Below are positions 26,567 to 34,332 of a stretch of 64,000 nucleotides of DNA, piece after piece. Source of the DNA: Pseudomonadales bacterium (GTDB lineage: Bacteria; Pseudomonadota; Gammaproteobacteria; Pseudomonadales; Azotimanducaceae); assembly GCA_028285415.1 (NCBI GenBank), contig JANQPF010000021.1, positions 62,001-126,000 of the forward strand, written 5' to 3'. The notes below the pieces were generated by a model, which worked only from the letters and a program-made list of their open reading frames with translations, was not told where the DNA came from and did not search any database. How positions within the stretch are numbered: position 1 is the stretch's first letter; every line of letters begins with the position of its first letter. The position numbers were made by a program, and so were the translations under genes.

Positions 26567-28535
26567 TCCAGGCGATAAGCCCAACTCGGCGCCCATCAAT
26601 CCGCCGGTATTCTATGGTGCCGTGGTGGCGCTGGTGGTGGTGCTGGGCGGCTCGGCGATTGCACCGGAGGCGGCCGGCGAGCTCTTTGCCGGCATTCAGG
26701 ATTCGATTGTCATCAACGGCAGCTGGTATTACGTGCTGGTCGTGGCCATCATCCTGGTGAGTTCTTTTGTCATCGCGATGACCCGGTACGGCGAGATCAA
26801 GCTCGGCCCGGACAATGCCGAGCCCGAGTATTCGCTCGTGTCCTGGTTTGCGATGCTCTTTGCCGCGGGCATGGGTATTGGCCTCATGTTTTTCGGCGTG
26901 GCCGAGCCGGTCAATCACTTTCTCGCCCCGCCGCAGGGCGAAGGCGGTACGGTGGACGCCGCCCGGGAAGCGCTCAATCTGACCTTTTTCCATTGGGGGC
27001 TGCATGCCTGGGCAACCTACGGCATTGTTGCCGTCATCCTTGCCTATTTCGGCTTCCGTCACGATCTGCCGCTCACGCTGCGCTCGGCGCTCTACCCCCT
27101 GATCGGTGAGCGCATCTATGGACCGCTTGGCACGGTGGTGGACATCTTCGCCATCCTGAGCACAACCTTCGGCGTCGCCACGTCGCTTGGATTTGGTGTC
27201 GAGCAGATCAACTCCGGGCTCAACTTCCTCTTCGACGTGCCGAAGTCGGTGGGCGTGCAGTTGGGTCTGGTTGTGCTCACGACGGCGCTGGCGACCATTT
27301 CCGTGGTGCTTGGCCTGGATGTTGGCATCAAGCGGCTGTCGGAGATCAACATCGTGCTGGCCGTGGCGCTCCTGCTGGGTGTCCTGGCCTTTGGTCCGAC
27401 GGTGTATCTCCTGCAGATGTTCATGCAGAACACCGGCGGCTATCTGGCGGACCTCGTCGGCAAGACGTTCAATCTCTATGCCTACGAACCAACCGACTGG
27501 CTTGGCGGGTGGACCATCTTCTACTGGGGCTGGTGGATCAGCTGGGCGCCGTTTGTGGGGCTCTTCATTGCGCGCATTTCCCGCGGCCGCACGCTCAGGG
27601 AATTTGTCTTCGGTGCGCTGGCAGCGCCGACCCTCTTTACGCTCCTGTGGATGACCGTGTTCGGCAACTCGGCAATTTCTCTCATTCTCGATCAGGGTGT
27701 GACCGACCTTGCGCTTGCGGTGCAGCAGGATGAGTCTGTGGCGCTGTTCAAGTTTCTCGAGAACTTTCCGGCGTCGTCGCTGCTGTCGATGCTGGCGGTG
27801 CTGATGGTGTTCGTCTTTTTCATCACGTCGGCCGATTCCGGAGCGATGATTCTGAACATGTTGTCTTCCAACGGACGCGACGACACGCCCATCATCCGGC
27901 GCGTGTTCTGGATGGCGATGATTGGCGCTTCGGCACTCCTGCTTCTGCTCGCTGGCGGACTTCCGGCGCTGCAGACCGCAGCCATCGCAAGCGCGCTGCC
28001 GTTCTCTCTGGTGATCCTGTTTGCCATCTGGGGATTCGTACGCGCGCTGTCCGTCGATTATGCTAAGCGTCAAACACTCACGTTCGCGCATATCGGGCCG
28101 TCGGGCGGCCCGAAGTCCACGGATTGGAAAGCGCGACTCGGTAACCTGTTGCGTTACCCGACCCAGCGCGACGTGCAGGGCTACGTCAAGGATACGGTGT
28201 TGCCGGCCATGCGTGAGTTTGCCGGTGAGCTCAAAAACCATGGGCTCGAGGTGCGTGTGGACCTGGAGGCGGATGGCACCCAGGCGACATTGACGGTGCT
28301 GCATGGTGGGGAGATTGACTTTCAATACGCCGTCGTCAGCCGGCTGCACCGAAGGCCGGATGATGCGCTGGTACCGGACGAGAACGGCGCCCTGCCCGAA
28401 TATCATCGGGCAGAGGTGCAGCTGAACGAAAGTTGTCAGGACTACGACGTGATGGGTTGGTCACACGAGCACATCGTGCACGATCTACTCGCTCAGTACG
28501 AAAAACACCTGCATTTCCTGCACGTCCTGCGCTAG
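26559..28535 (+). CDS. BCCT-family betaine/carnitine/choline-type transporter
   Basis: A 658-residue secondary transporter with twelve predicted membrane segments in residues 10-500, the Gly-rich AAGMGIGLMFFGVAEP stretch and the BCCT signature WTIFYWGWWISWAPFVG. Residues about 500-658 form a cytoplasmic C-terminal domain, as in BetT-like members where it senses osmotic state. The substrate is probably a quaternary ammonium or sulfonium compound. Its start lies inside the end of the TPR-sulfotransferase gene, so the two are translationally coupled. Confidence 0.92.
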   Translation: MPDPGDKPNSAPINPPVFYGAVVALVVVLGGSAIAPEAAGELFAGIQDSIVINGSWYYVLVVAIILVSSFVIAMTRYGEIKLGPDNAEPEYSLVSWFAMLFAAGMGIGLMFFGVAEPVNHFLAPPQGEGGTVDAAREALNLTFFHWGLHAWATYGIVAVILAYFGFRHDLPLTLRSALYPLIGERIYGPLGTVVDIFAILSTTFGVATSLGFGVEQINSGLNFLFDVPKSVGVQLGLVVLTTALATISVVLGLDVGIKRLSEINIVLAVALLLGVLAFGPTVYLLQMFMQNTGGYLADLVGKTFNLYAYEPTDWLGGWTIFYWGWWISWAPFVGLFIARISRGRTLREFVFGALAAPTLFTLLWMTVFGNSAISLILDQGVTDLALAVQQDESVALFKFLENFPASSLLSMLAVLMVFVFFITSADSGAMILNMLSSNGRDDTPIIRRVFWMAMIGASALLLLLAGGLPALQTAAIASALPFSLVILFAIWGFVRALSVDYAKRQTLTFAHIGPSGGPKSTDWKARLGNLLRYPTQRDVQGYVKDTVLPAMREFAGELKNHGLEVRVDLEADGTQATLTVLHGGEIDFQYAVVSRLHRRPDDALVPDENGALPEYHRAEVQLNESCQDYDVMGWSHEHIVHDLLAQYEKHLHFLHVLR

Positions 28536-28567
28536 CGCAGGACGTTGCGGCCGCACACGGCGGCCGC
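28522..28567. terminator. double palindrome ending two convergent genes
   Basis: A 24-bp perfect palindrome (28522-28545, arms of 11 bp around TA) contains the stop codon of the BCCT gene. It is followed by a GCGGCCG/CGGCCGC hairpin (28547-28567). The Spy-like gene ends at 28577 from the other side, so this is a natural bidirectional terminator, though without T-runs. Confidence 0.6.
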
Positions 28568-28576
28568 TCCTGTCGG

Positions 28577-29035
28577 TTACAAGACGATGGCTTTAGACGT
28601 CAAGAGATAGGCAAACTCTTCCCGTTGATCCGGATCGAGCACCACGGCCATCTGTTGTATGGCCCTCGCCACAGCGAGCTGCAGCCGCTCCGCAGCCTCA
28701 ACGCGCGGCGCCAGCGCCTCTTTCAGCATATCGACGCTCAAGTCCGTATTGGTGACGAGCTCCGCCAGATCGGAAACGGTGCGGCTTTCGTCGAGCTTGG
28801 CCTGTTCCCGCTCGTTTTTCAGCTGATCCAGGATGGCCGCAACCTTGCGGACCTGGGTTTCGTCGAGCTCGAGGTGATAGGTCAGATAGCGTAGCGGTCG
28901 TCGCACGCCGAATCTTCCGTGTCCGTGACGGCGCGATTCATACGTATGCTCGGAACGAGATTTGCGGTGACGCCGCGAGGTAGGGCTGCAGGCATATGCA
29001 TAACCCGGCCCCCATCTACGAGAGTAGTGAAACAT
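28577..29035 (-). CDS. Spy/CpxP-like LTxxQ-motif protein without signal peptide
   Basis: A 152-residue protein. The C-terminal two thirds is helical and carries two LTxxQ-like motifs (LELDETQVRKV near residue 54 and LDPDQREEFAYLL near residue 133), the mark of the Spy/CpxP/zinc-resistance family. The N-terminal 50 residues are rich in Arg, His, Tyr and Gly and contain no signal peptide, unlike periplasmic Spy. The ATG at 29035 follows a perfect GGAGG. Role unknown; perhaps a cytoplasmic relative used in metal or stress response. Confidence 0.7.
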   Translation of the reverse strand: MFHYSRRWGPGYAYACSPTSRRHRKSRSEHTYESRRHGHGRFGVRRPLRYLTYHLELDETQVRKVAAILDQLKNEREQAKLDESRTVSDLAELVTNTDLSVDMLKEALAPRVEAAERLQLAVARAIQQMAVVLDPDQREEFAYLLTSKAIVL

Positions 29036-29223
29036 GATGTTTCCTCCATTTTCAGGGCTGGCTCGTGCGAGCGCTCCCTTACTGGGGTTTCATGCCGGAG
29101 GCTTGAGCCTTCCGACGCTTTAGTGTGCGGGCGTTTTGCCGCGCACCCTCTAAAAATACGCCTTCTGGCGCACCGGTCAAGCGTACCGTAGGGCCAATCA
29201 GTGCACACATTGAGTAATCCCGC

Positions 29224-29252
29224 TTGACAGCCGAAAAGAAATGGAATATTTT
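29224..29252 (+). promoter_or_regulatory. sigma-70 promoter of the DUF5666 operon
   Basis: A perfect TTGACA (29224-29229), a 17-base spacer and TATTTT (29247-29252) give a near-consensus promoter with a start expected near 29259, about 58 bases before the ATG at 29317. Confidence 0.75.
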
Positions 29253-29278
29253 CCCTGTGAATAGGGAAATATTTCCCT
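29245..29278 (+). promoter_or_regulatory. palindromic operator/5' leader hairpin
   Basis: AGGGAAATATTTCCCT (29263-29278) is a perfect 16-bp palindrome just after the promoter. Overlapping it, AATATTTTCCCT (29245-29256) pairs with AGGGAAATATT (29263-29273) with one bulged base. The site spans about -14 to +20, where a repressor would act; alternatively it is a leader hairpin. Confidence 0.55.
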
Positions 29279-29316
29279 TTGGGAGCACCAACCAGTACAT
29301 TGATGAGGAAAGAGAG

Positions 29317-30834
29317 ATGTTGTTACGAGTGTTTGCGCTGATGGTGTTGAGTCTTGCGGCAGTTGCCTGTGGCGGCGGTGGCGGTGGCGGCGGCGATGGT
29401 CAAACCCCTGCTGCACCAGCTCCCAGCGGCGGGGGTGGTGGAAGTACGTCGCCGCCGCCGCCATCGTCTCCCGGCCCGGGTACCGACGTCATTCGTGGTG
29501 TCATCACGGGATTTGGCAGCGTTTTCATCGACGGCACCCGCTTCAATACCGACGCTGCGACGTTCAGCAAGGACGATGACGAGGTCACTCAGGATGACCT
29601 CAGCGTCGGCATGGTGGTTGAGCTGCAGGGTGATCTCGATGCCCGCACCGCGACCATGGTGAAATTCGAAGAAGACATCAAAGGCCCCGTTGACGCCGTA
29701 AGCGCAGACGAGCTGACGGTGATGGGGCAGACGGTGGTCATTACCCCGCAGACGATCTTCGACGACAGTCTGGACCCGGCCACCATCAACGTCGGTGATC
29801 TGCTGGAAATCAGCGGTTTGCGCGGCGTCAACGACGCGCTCGAAGCCACCTACATCGAAGACAAGACGGGCGATGCGATAAATGCCTACAAAGTCATTGG
29901 TCAGGTGCGCGATCACGATGGCACTGCACGCACGTTTCGCATCGGCGGTCTCGTGGTCGACTACAGCGTTGCAGAGCTAGACGACATTGCCGCGCTCAGT
30001 GACGGCATGACGGTTGAAGTCAAAGATTCGAACCTGGCCTACAACCCGGGTGATCTCACGTTGCTCGCTACCAAGGTTGAGCCCGCCGGGCTGGGCCAGG
30101 GCGGTCTGCCGGACGACGATGACGACAACGGTGGTAACGACGACGGGGACGACAGAGACGACGACGATCGTGAATATCAGGTAGAAGGCCTGATCACGGT
30201 AATTGTCGACGACACCACCTTCGAGCTGGGTGGCATTGTGGTCCACCACGGCACCAACACGCGGTTCGTTTTCGGTGATGCCACCAAGCTGGCGGTCGGC
30301 ACCAAGGTGCAAGTCGAGGGCGTTACCGGCGACAATGGCAGCATCAATGCCGTCAAGATCAAGTTCTCCGACAACAGCGCCCGCATCGATGGCGTCATCG
30401 AGCTTACGAATATGGACGACAATACGCTGGTGGTCTTCGGCGTGACGGTGGTCGTCGGGTCAGACGCTGAGATCGAGGACGATGAGGGCCTCATCAGCTT
30501 TGCCGATCTGAGCGCCGGTGACTTCGTCGAGGTGGAAGGATCCGCCACCGAGAATCGCGTCTTCGCAAGCGAAGTGGAACGCGACGAGGCGGATGACACC
30601 AGCCTGCGCGGCGCCGCGCAGGATGTGGATGCCGAGAATCGCTCACTCAGCATTCTCGGGATTGCGATCGTGACTTCGGCAAGTACGCAATATGAAGGTT
30701 TCAACGACGAACCCATGACCGCCGAGGCGTTCTTTGCAGCGCTTTCTGACGGCCAGACGCTGGTCGAGGCTGAGTGGGACGGCACCGTGACGGATCCAAC
30801 CGTTGCCGTGCGCGAGCTGTCGCTGGAAGACTGA
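29317..30834 (+). CDS. DUF5666-repeat lipoprotein
   Basis: A 505-residue lipoprotein: signal LRVFALMVLSLAAVAC, then a Gly-rich and a Ser/Pro-rich linker, then repeated DUF5666-type beta modules (motifs such as VITGFGSVFIDGTRFN, VEVEGS, VTVVVGSDAEIEDDE). An Asp-rich acidic linker (about residues 262-285) separates two halves. I use the ATG at 29317 with GAGGAAAGAG before it; the frame upstream to 29224 is leader. First gene of an operon with DUF6502 and a second DUF5666 lipoprotein. Molecular function unknown. Confidence 0.82.
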   Translation: MLLRVFALMVLSLAAVACGGGGGGGGDGQTPAAPAPSGGGGGSTSPPPPSSPGPGTDVIRGVITGFGSVFIDGTRFNTDAATFSKDDDEVTQDDLSVGMVVELQGDLDARTATMVKFEEDIKGPVDAVSADELTVMGQTVVITPQTIFDDSLDPATINVGDLLEISGLRGVNDALEATYIEDKTGDAINAYKVIGQVRDHDGTARTFRIGGLVVDYSVAELDDIAALSDGMTVEVKDSNLAYNPGDLTLLATKVEPAGLGQGGLPDDDDDNGGNDDGDDRDDDDREYQVEGLITVIVDDTTFELGGIVVHHGTNTRFVFGDATKLAVGTKVQVEGVTGDNGSINAVKIKFSDNSARIDGVIELTNMDDNTLVVFGVTVVVGSDAEIEDDEGLISFADLSAGDFVEVEGSATENRVFASEVERDEADDTSLRGAAQDVDAENRSLSILGIAIVTSASTQYEGFNDEPMTAEAFFAALSDGQTLVEAEWDGTVTDPTVAVRELSLED

Positions 30835-30860
30835 CGAAGGACAGGGTGTGGTAGCGCTGC

Positions 30861-31703
30861 ATGAGTGAATCGGAACTGGAATCGAGTTTACTTCGTGCAG
30901 CGCGCCGCATTCTTCGACCGCTCGTGCGCATTCTCTTGCGCAACGGCATCACCGCCAACGTCTTTCAGGAGCTCGCTCGCAAAGTGTTTGTAGACGTGGC
31001 ATACGACGAGTTCGGCATTGACGGCAAACCGCAGACGCTTGCCAGGGTGTCGGTCATCACCGGACTGAATCGCAAGGAAGTCGCGCGTCTTCACAAACTC
31101 GAAGACGTTGCCGATTCTGATCGCACCTGGTGGAACCGGGCGGGCACGGTGATAGCCGGGTGGACAACCGACGAGACCTTTCAGACCTCGGCCGGGTATC
31201 CGCTGGACCTGCCGTTTGCCGGTCCGTCTCCGAATTTCAGCGACCTCGTGAAACGCTACAGCGGGGACATGTATCCACGCTCGGTGGCTGATGAGCTCCT
31301 GCGTCTTGGTGCGATCGAGGAAGTGGAGGGCCGCTATCGGCTGAGCAACCGCGGCTATGTCCCAGGCGCCGATCCGGCTGCCATGGTGGACATTCTCGGC
31401 CTCGATACGTCGGAGTTCATTACGACGATTGATCACAACCTGCAGTCGGAAGAAAAGCTGCTGCAGGCGAAAGTGCTCGCCAACAACCTGCCGGAAACGC
31501 ATCTGCAGGCGTTCAACGCCTTCTCCCGGCGGGTTTCGTTGAATGCCATCGACGAGATCGCCCATTGGCTGAATGAGCACGATGCGGGCAAAGACAGCGG
31601 CGGAACGGATGCGCGCTTTGCCGCGGGCATTGGTTTTTTTCAAATCAACCGAGTTGTGCGTCCCGCGCAGGACGACGATGCGGAAGACGGAGAATCGTTA
31701 TGA
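30861..31703 (+). CDS. DUF6502-family protein
   Basis: A 280-residue soluble protein. The N-terminus (LRPLVRILLRNGITANVFQELARKVFVDVAYDEF) and the motif ARVSVITGLNRKEVARL resemble a winged-helix or regulator-like fold, and the middle contains a DLPFAGPSPNFSDLV stretch conserved in DUF6502 as I remember it. No signal peptide. It sits between two DUF5666 lipoproteins and overlaps the second by four bases (ATGA), which suggests that it controls or assists them. Confidence 0.75.
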   Translation: MSESELESSLLRAARRILRPLVRILLRNGITANVFQELARKVFVDVAYDEFGIDGKPQTLARVSVITGLNRKEVARLHKLEDVADSDRTWWNRAGTVIAGWTTDETFQTSAGYPLDLPFAGPSPNFSDLVKRYSGDMYPRSVADELLRLGAIEEVEGRYRLSNRGYVPGADPAAMVDILGLDTSEFITTIDHNLQSEEKLLQAKVLANNLPETHLQAFNAFSRRVSLNAIDEIAHWLNEHDAGKDSGGTDARFAAGIGFFQINRVVRPAQDDDAEDGESL

Positions 31704-33256
31704 GTATGCGCGCCTGTTTGTGGCTCGCCATCAGCCTGAGCCTGACCGCCTGTGGTGGCGGTGGCCGTGGTGGTGGCGGCGGCAATAATCCGCCGCCGAA
31801 CAATCCGCCGCCTGGCAATCCGCCCCCGGCCGGCGGTACCCAGATAGACGGCGGTCTCATATCCGGTGGCGTGCGCCTGCAGGTTGATACCGGCGTTGTC
31901 GGCGTAGAGCTCGACGTTGCCGTCGGCGGGACGGGTATGGTGGCCGGTGACATTCAGGACTTCGGCAGTGTCATCGCCAACGACATCACCTCCGACACCG
32001 ACACCGCTGAGTTCATTGTCGAAGGCGCTGTGTCCAGTCAGGCGGCGCTCAAACAGGGTCAGCAGGTGCTGATTGTCGGCAACGCAACGACGAACGTGGC
32101 GACTCAGGTCCTTTACCGCGCCAACGTGAAAGGTCCCGCCACCAGCGTGACCGTCGTCGATGCACTCCTGGGTCGTGCAGAGTTCACGGTCTTTGGACAG
32201 ACCGTCTCGACGGATGCCACGACCACGTTCGTCAACGGTGACCTCACCGTGCTGGCGCCGAACGATCTGCTGGAAATCAGCGGAACGGTTGAGGCCAATG
32301 GGGATATCCAGGCCTCGTTTGTCGAGAGAAACACCAGCCTCAGCGAGTACAAGGCGCTTGGCACCGTGGCCGGCCTGACCGCAACAACCTTCACGCTCGG
32401 AGGCTTGTCCGTGGACTATGCGAGCGCCACTCTCGATGAGTTCGACGGGGCTGCCATTGCCGACGGGGACATTGTCGAGATACGCGGGCCGGCGGGTAAT
32501 TTCAGCGCGCCGGATCAGTTCACGGCCGAGCGCGTTGAGCTGCTGCCAACGCTGATCGTCGGCGGGGACGCAATCGGACGCGTGGAGGGGTTTATCGACC
32601 GGTTTGTGTCAGCGGCCGACTTTGATGTGCAGACCACCCCCATTACGACGGACGGTAATACGGTTTATGTGAATGGCGATGCCTCGAGCCTGGCGCTCAA
32701 CGTCAAGGTGCAGGTAGAAGGCACGGCGGACGGCAACGGTCCGCTGCTCGCCGAGCGGATAGTGATCCAGGAAACCAACGCCGTTCGCGCCGAGGGTAAC
32801 GTGGAAGACGTGGACGTTGCCGGTCGGACCGTACGGGTGCTTGGCGTTACGTTCAGCATCCGTGACAACACCGAGATCGAAGACGGTAGCGCCGCCCGGC
32901 TCGATCCGTTCGATCTCACCGATCTGTCCACGGGGGACGAGGTAGAGGTGCGCGGCTACATCGACGGGACGTCTGTCGTTGCGGTCGAGGTCGAGCGTGA
33001 GGACGCTGAGGACAGGGCGGAGCTGCGCGGACCGGTCACTGCAGAGGATGCCGGTGCAGAGACTCTTGAGCTCCTGGGGGTGGCCATCACTACCTCGTCG
33101 AGTACCGATTACGAGGACGAAAACGACAACACGATTACCGCCGCCGAGTTTTTTACCAGGGTGGCGCTCGGTGATTTTGTCGAAGCCCGCTGGGATGTCT
33201 TCTCCGACACGAGTCAGGCGGTGGACCAGCTCACCATCACCGGAGACGACGACTGA
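31700..33256 (+). CDS. DUF5666-repeat lipoprotein (second copy)
   Basis: A 518-residue lipoprotein with signal MRACLWLAISLSLTAC, a Gly-rich then Asn/Pro-rich linker (NNPPPNNPPPGNPPP) and repeated DUF5666 modules. It shares with the first copy the ends of modules (LELLGVAITTSSSTDYEDEND versus LSILGIAIVTSASTQYEGF), so the two are diverged duplicates. Probably anchored to the outer membrane. Coupled to the DUF6502 gene by a four-base overlap. Confidence 0.82.
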   Translation: MSMRACLWLAISLSLTACGGGGRGGGGGNNPPPNNPPPGNPPPAGGTQIDGGLISGGVRLQVDTGVVGVELDVAVGGTGMVAGDIQDFGSVIANDITSDTDTAEFIVEGAVSSQAALKQGQQVLIVGNATTNVATQVLYRANVKGPATSVTVVDALLGRAEFTVFGQTVSTDATTTFVNGDLTVLAPNDLLEISGTVEANGDIQASFVERNTSLSEYKALGTVAGLTATTFTLGGLSVDYASATLDEFDGAAIADGDIVEIRGPAGNFSAPDQFTAERVELLPTLIVGGDAIGRVEGFIDRFVSAADFDVQTTPITTDGNTVYVNGDASSLALNVKVQVEGTADGNGPLLAERIVIQETNAVRAEGNVEDVDVAGRTVRVLGVTFSIRDNTEIEDGSAARLDPFDLTDLSTGDEVEVRGYIDGTSVVAVEVEREDAEDRAELRGPVTAEDAGAETLELLGVAITTSSSTDYEDENDNTITAAEFFTRVALGDFVEARWDVFSDTSQAVDQLTITGDDD

Positions 33257-33263
33257 GCCGGCT

Positions 33264-34082
33264 CTACTGCGACATGTACCAGCCGCCGTTGGGCGACAAG
33301 GTCTGACCGGTCATGAACTTGGCTTCCTCGCTCGCAAGATAAACCGCAGCCCAAGCGATGTCGTTGGTGTCGCCGAGCCGCCCCATGGGTGTTGCCGCGC
33401 GGATCATCGGGTGCATCGGCTCGAGCGGGTCGGTCATGTCGGTGTGGATCCAGCCCGGCGCGATGGCGTTGACGCGAATATTGAGGTCGACCACCTCGTG
33501 CGCGAGTGCACGGGTAAAACCCAGGATGCCGGCCTTGGCGGCGCAATACGCGGTACCGCCGCCGCGACCGAAGGTACCCATGATGCTGCCGAGGTTGATG
33601 ATGTTGCCGCTCTGCTGCGGCGTCATGATCTTGAGCGCTTCACGGCTGCAGAAGAACGTGCCGTCCATGTGCACGCCAATCATCTTGTGCCAGTCCTCGT
33701 CGGTGGTCTCAATCGTCTGATTCGAGGGCTCTACGGGCTGGCCGGCGGCCGCCTGCTCAGCGCGCTCGACGTTCTTCAGGATACGGTCGCGGGCGTCATT
33801 GTCACCCTCGAGACCGCTGATACCGGCATTGTTGACCAGAATGTCGAGACGCTCGGTCATGCCCGCAACCTGCTCGAACATGGCCGCGACGGACGCGGAA
33901 TCGGCAACGTTTGCCGCCACTGCCTGGCCACCCAGCGCTTCTGCCGTTGCCGCTGCGGGCGCGAGATTCAGGTCGTTGATGATGACGTTCGCGCCTTCGT
34001 CGACGAAGCGCTCGGCGATGGCGCGTCCGAGCCCGCGGGCGGCGCCGGTAATGAGCGCCGTCTGGCCCTTGAGTCTGTCCAT
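33264..34082 (-). CDS. SDR-family NAD(P)-dependent oxidoreductase
   Basis: A 272-residue short-chain dehydrogenase with the cofactor motif TGAARGLG (residues 11-18), NNAG near residue 90, catalytic Ser in NLGSIMG and YCAAK (Y-x3-K). There is a long insertion around residues 95-125. The ATG at 34082 has an AAGGGGA site; the longer frame to 34163 lies in the promoter region. Substrate unknown. It converges on the DUF5666 gene with 7 bases between stops. Confidence 0.9.
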   Translation of the reverse strand: MDRLKGQTALITGAARGLGRAIAERFVDEGANVIINDLNLAPAAATAEALGGQAVAANVADSASVAAMFEQVAGMTERLDILVNNAGISGLEGDNDARDRILKNVERAEQAAAGQPVEPSNQTIETTDEDWHKMIGVHMDGTFFCSREALKIMTPQQSGNIINLGSIMGTFGRGGGTAYCAAKAGILGFTRALAHEVVDLNIRVNAIAPGWIHTDMTDPLEPMHPMIRAATPMGRLGDTNDIAWAAVYLASEEAKFMTGQTLSPNGGWYMSQ

Positions 34083-34143
34083 GGTTTTCCCCTTTTTGTT
34101 GTGAGCCGGGCAAACCTTTTCGGACGCTCCGGCGACATAACCT

Positions 34144-34180
34144 GTGACTGTAAGGATCGTCACCGGATTCTAACAGTCAT
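34144..34180. promoter_or_regulatory. inverted repeat in the SDR/ribB divergent region
   Basis: TGACTGT (34145-34151) and ACAGTCA (34173-34179) form an inverted repeat with a 21-base spacer, extending imperfectly one or two bases outward. It lies 60-100 bases upstream of the SDR start and is a possible operator. Confidence 0.3.
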
Positions 34181-34214
34181 GTTTATCCCTTATTGGAATC
34201 GATCTTGGTTCGCA

Positions 34215-34239
34215 AGCCCGCTTCATGCGGGCTTTTTTT
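34215..34239 (+). terminator. rho-independent terminator upstream of ribB
   Basis: AGCCCGC/GCGGGCT stem, 5-base loop and seven T in a row (34233-34239): a textbook terminator on the + strand. No + strand gene precedes it, so it must end a short leader or small RNA that starts in the SDR/ribB intergenic region. Confidence 0.75.
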
Positions 34240-34332
34240 CATGTTGAACGCGAATTTCATGAGACGTACGGCACCGCTCCCTGTGTTACCCTCCTGCGCC
34301 CTGATTTTGAGCATTCACATAAAGAGAACGAC

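Noticed and set aside
26481-28406. 641-codon open frame on the minus strand
   Set aside because: Lies opposite the BCCT transporter gene; extremely rich in His, Arg and Gln and without motifs, as expected from antisense of a high-GC membrane protein gene.
34164-34332. FMN riboswitch before ribB
   Set aside because: The conserved FMN-element core sequences are not present; only a terminator hairpin is seen.
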